The notes under the pieces were generated by a model. It was not told the origin of the DNA, made no database searches, and worked only from the letters and a program-made list of their open reading frames with translations. Shown in pieces: positions 63,485-64,000 of a stretch of DNA of 64,000 nucleotides. The translations under genes were made by a program, and so were the position numbers. Source of the stretch: Atrina japonica (lineage: Eukaryota; Mollusca; Bivalvia; Pterioida; Pinnidae); NCBI GenBank assembly GCA_030159075.1, contig BROG01000555.1, forward strand, positions 257,501 to 321,500, read 5' to 3'. Position 1 is the stretch's first letter; each line of letters starts with the position of its first letter.

Positions 63485-64000
63485 CAAAGTATCCATCATA
63501 TCCCTCTGTATTTAATGATCCAGAAGTAGTAACTGAACTGGATAGGTTACATGTTGCACTTTTTATGACAAAGCCTAAAATAATTAATTTTGTCGAGGCA
63601 CATCTATAATGTTTATTAAGATACTTTTTCATTTCAGACAATGTGAAATCCTACATACACACGTAGCTCACTTTCAAAGGACGAATCCTAAATCAGACAT
63701 TACTGGAATGAAAGTGAGAGACCGATTAGCTCCCGTACCCGAAACTTCAAAAAAACCCTCTATAAGCGATACACTTGGATCTGTTCTACAATTAGTTTTC
63801 ATTACCAAGATATTGCATCTTCAAAATTGTACAGATTCTTCATTCCAGGCGGTGTAAATCAGATGTGGATAGTAAAAATTTATATTTCTGTTTGAAGGCA
63901 CATAATTCGTATCAAAACTTTACACTGCACTAATTCCAATAAAAAATGTAAAGATTTTTAGCTTTAGACAACGTCACTAAAGGTGGTATAAAATTTAAAT
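63485..64000 (+). pseudogene. PLE RT 5' fragment, runs off the window
   Basis: YPSVFNDPEVVTELDRLHV matches the start of the 28-kb PLE (YPSVCSDPEEVTELNRLH). Decayed remnants of GGVNQMWI and later motifs follow to the right edge. In AA15-like intron 6. Confidence 0.75.

Overview
The window is animal nuclear DNA, most likely from a bivalve mollusc or another lophotrochozoan. It is AT-rich. It holds two intron-containing genes and is otherwise filled with retroelement debris, tRNA-derived SINEs, microsatellites and minisatellites. I infer the organism only from the mix of Penelope-like and DIRS-like elements, SINEs whose tails resemble those I know from bivalves, and an AA15 LPMO gene. No prokaryotic feature was seen.

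Layout. 0.8-2.8 kb: broken DIRS-like retrotransposon (-). 3.6-6.2 kb and 22.1-24.7 kb: two direct copies of a 2.6-kb segment that carries a truncated Penelope-like element (PLE); they bracket gene 1. 8.0-21.5 kb (-): an inter-alpha-trypsin inhibitor heavy chain (ITIH)-like gene, with signal peptide, VIT domain, vWA domain with MIDAS, an Arg/Ser/Thr-rich linker and the ITIH C-terminal domain. Exon phases agree except around the VIT-vWA linker. 26.7-39.0 kb: no gene, but a hammerhead-ribozyme repeat family (three tandem 358-nt units, an inverted copy and a solo copy, with a further solo copy at 7.2 kb), the most complete PLE, more PLE debris, MITEs and a SINE. 39.8-47.1 kb: three minisatellite arrays (40, 63 and 54 bp units), a 1.16-kb foldback element and an NHL-repeat fragment. 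48.8 kb to the right edge (+): an AA15 (LPMO)-like gene whose first six exons splice in consistent phase, open at its 3' end. Its introns hold more PLE copies, SINEs and two minisatellites that share the 8-mer CACGTGTA.

Main points. The AA15-like gene is kept open but both copper-binding histidines are replaced (Gly and Ser), so it looks like a non-catalytic member. The ITIH-like gene keeps its MIDAS but lacks the Asp-Pro-His-Phe motif used for glycosaminoglycan attachment. The 358-nt repeats carry type I hammerhead ribozymes and share one 3' end, as expected for retrozymes mobilised by PLE-type reverse transcriptases, which are abundant beside them.
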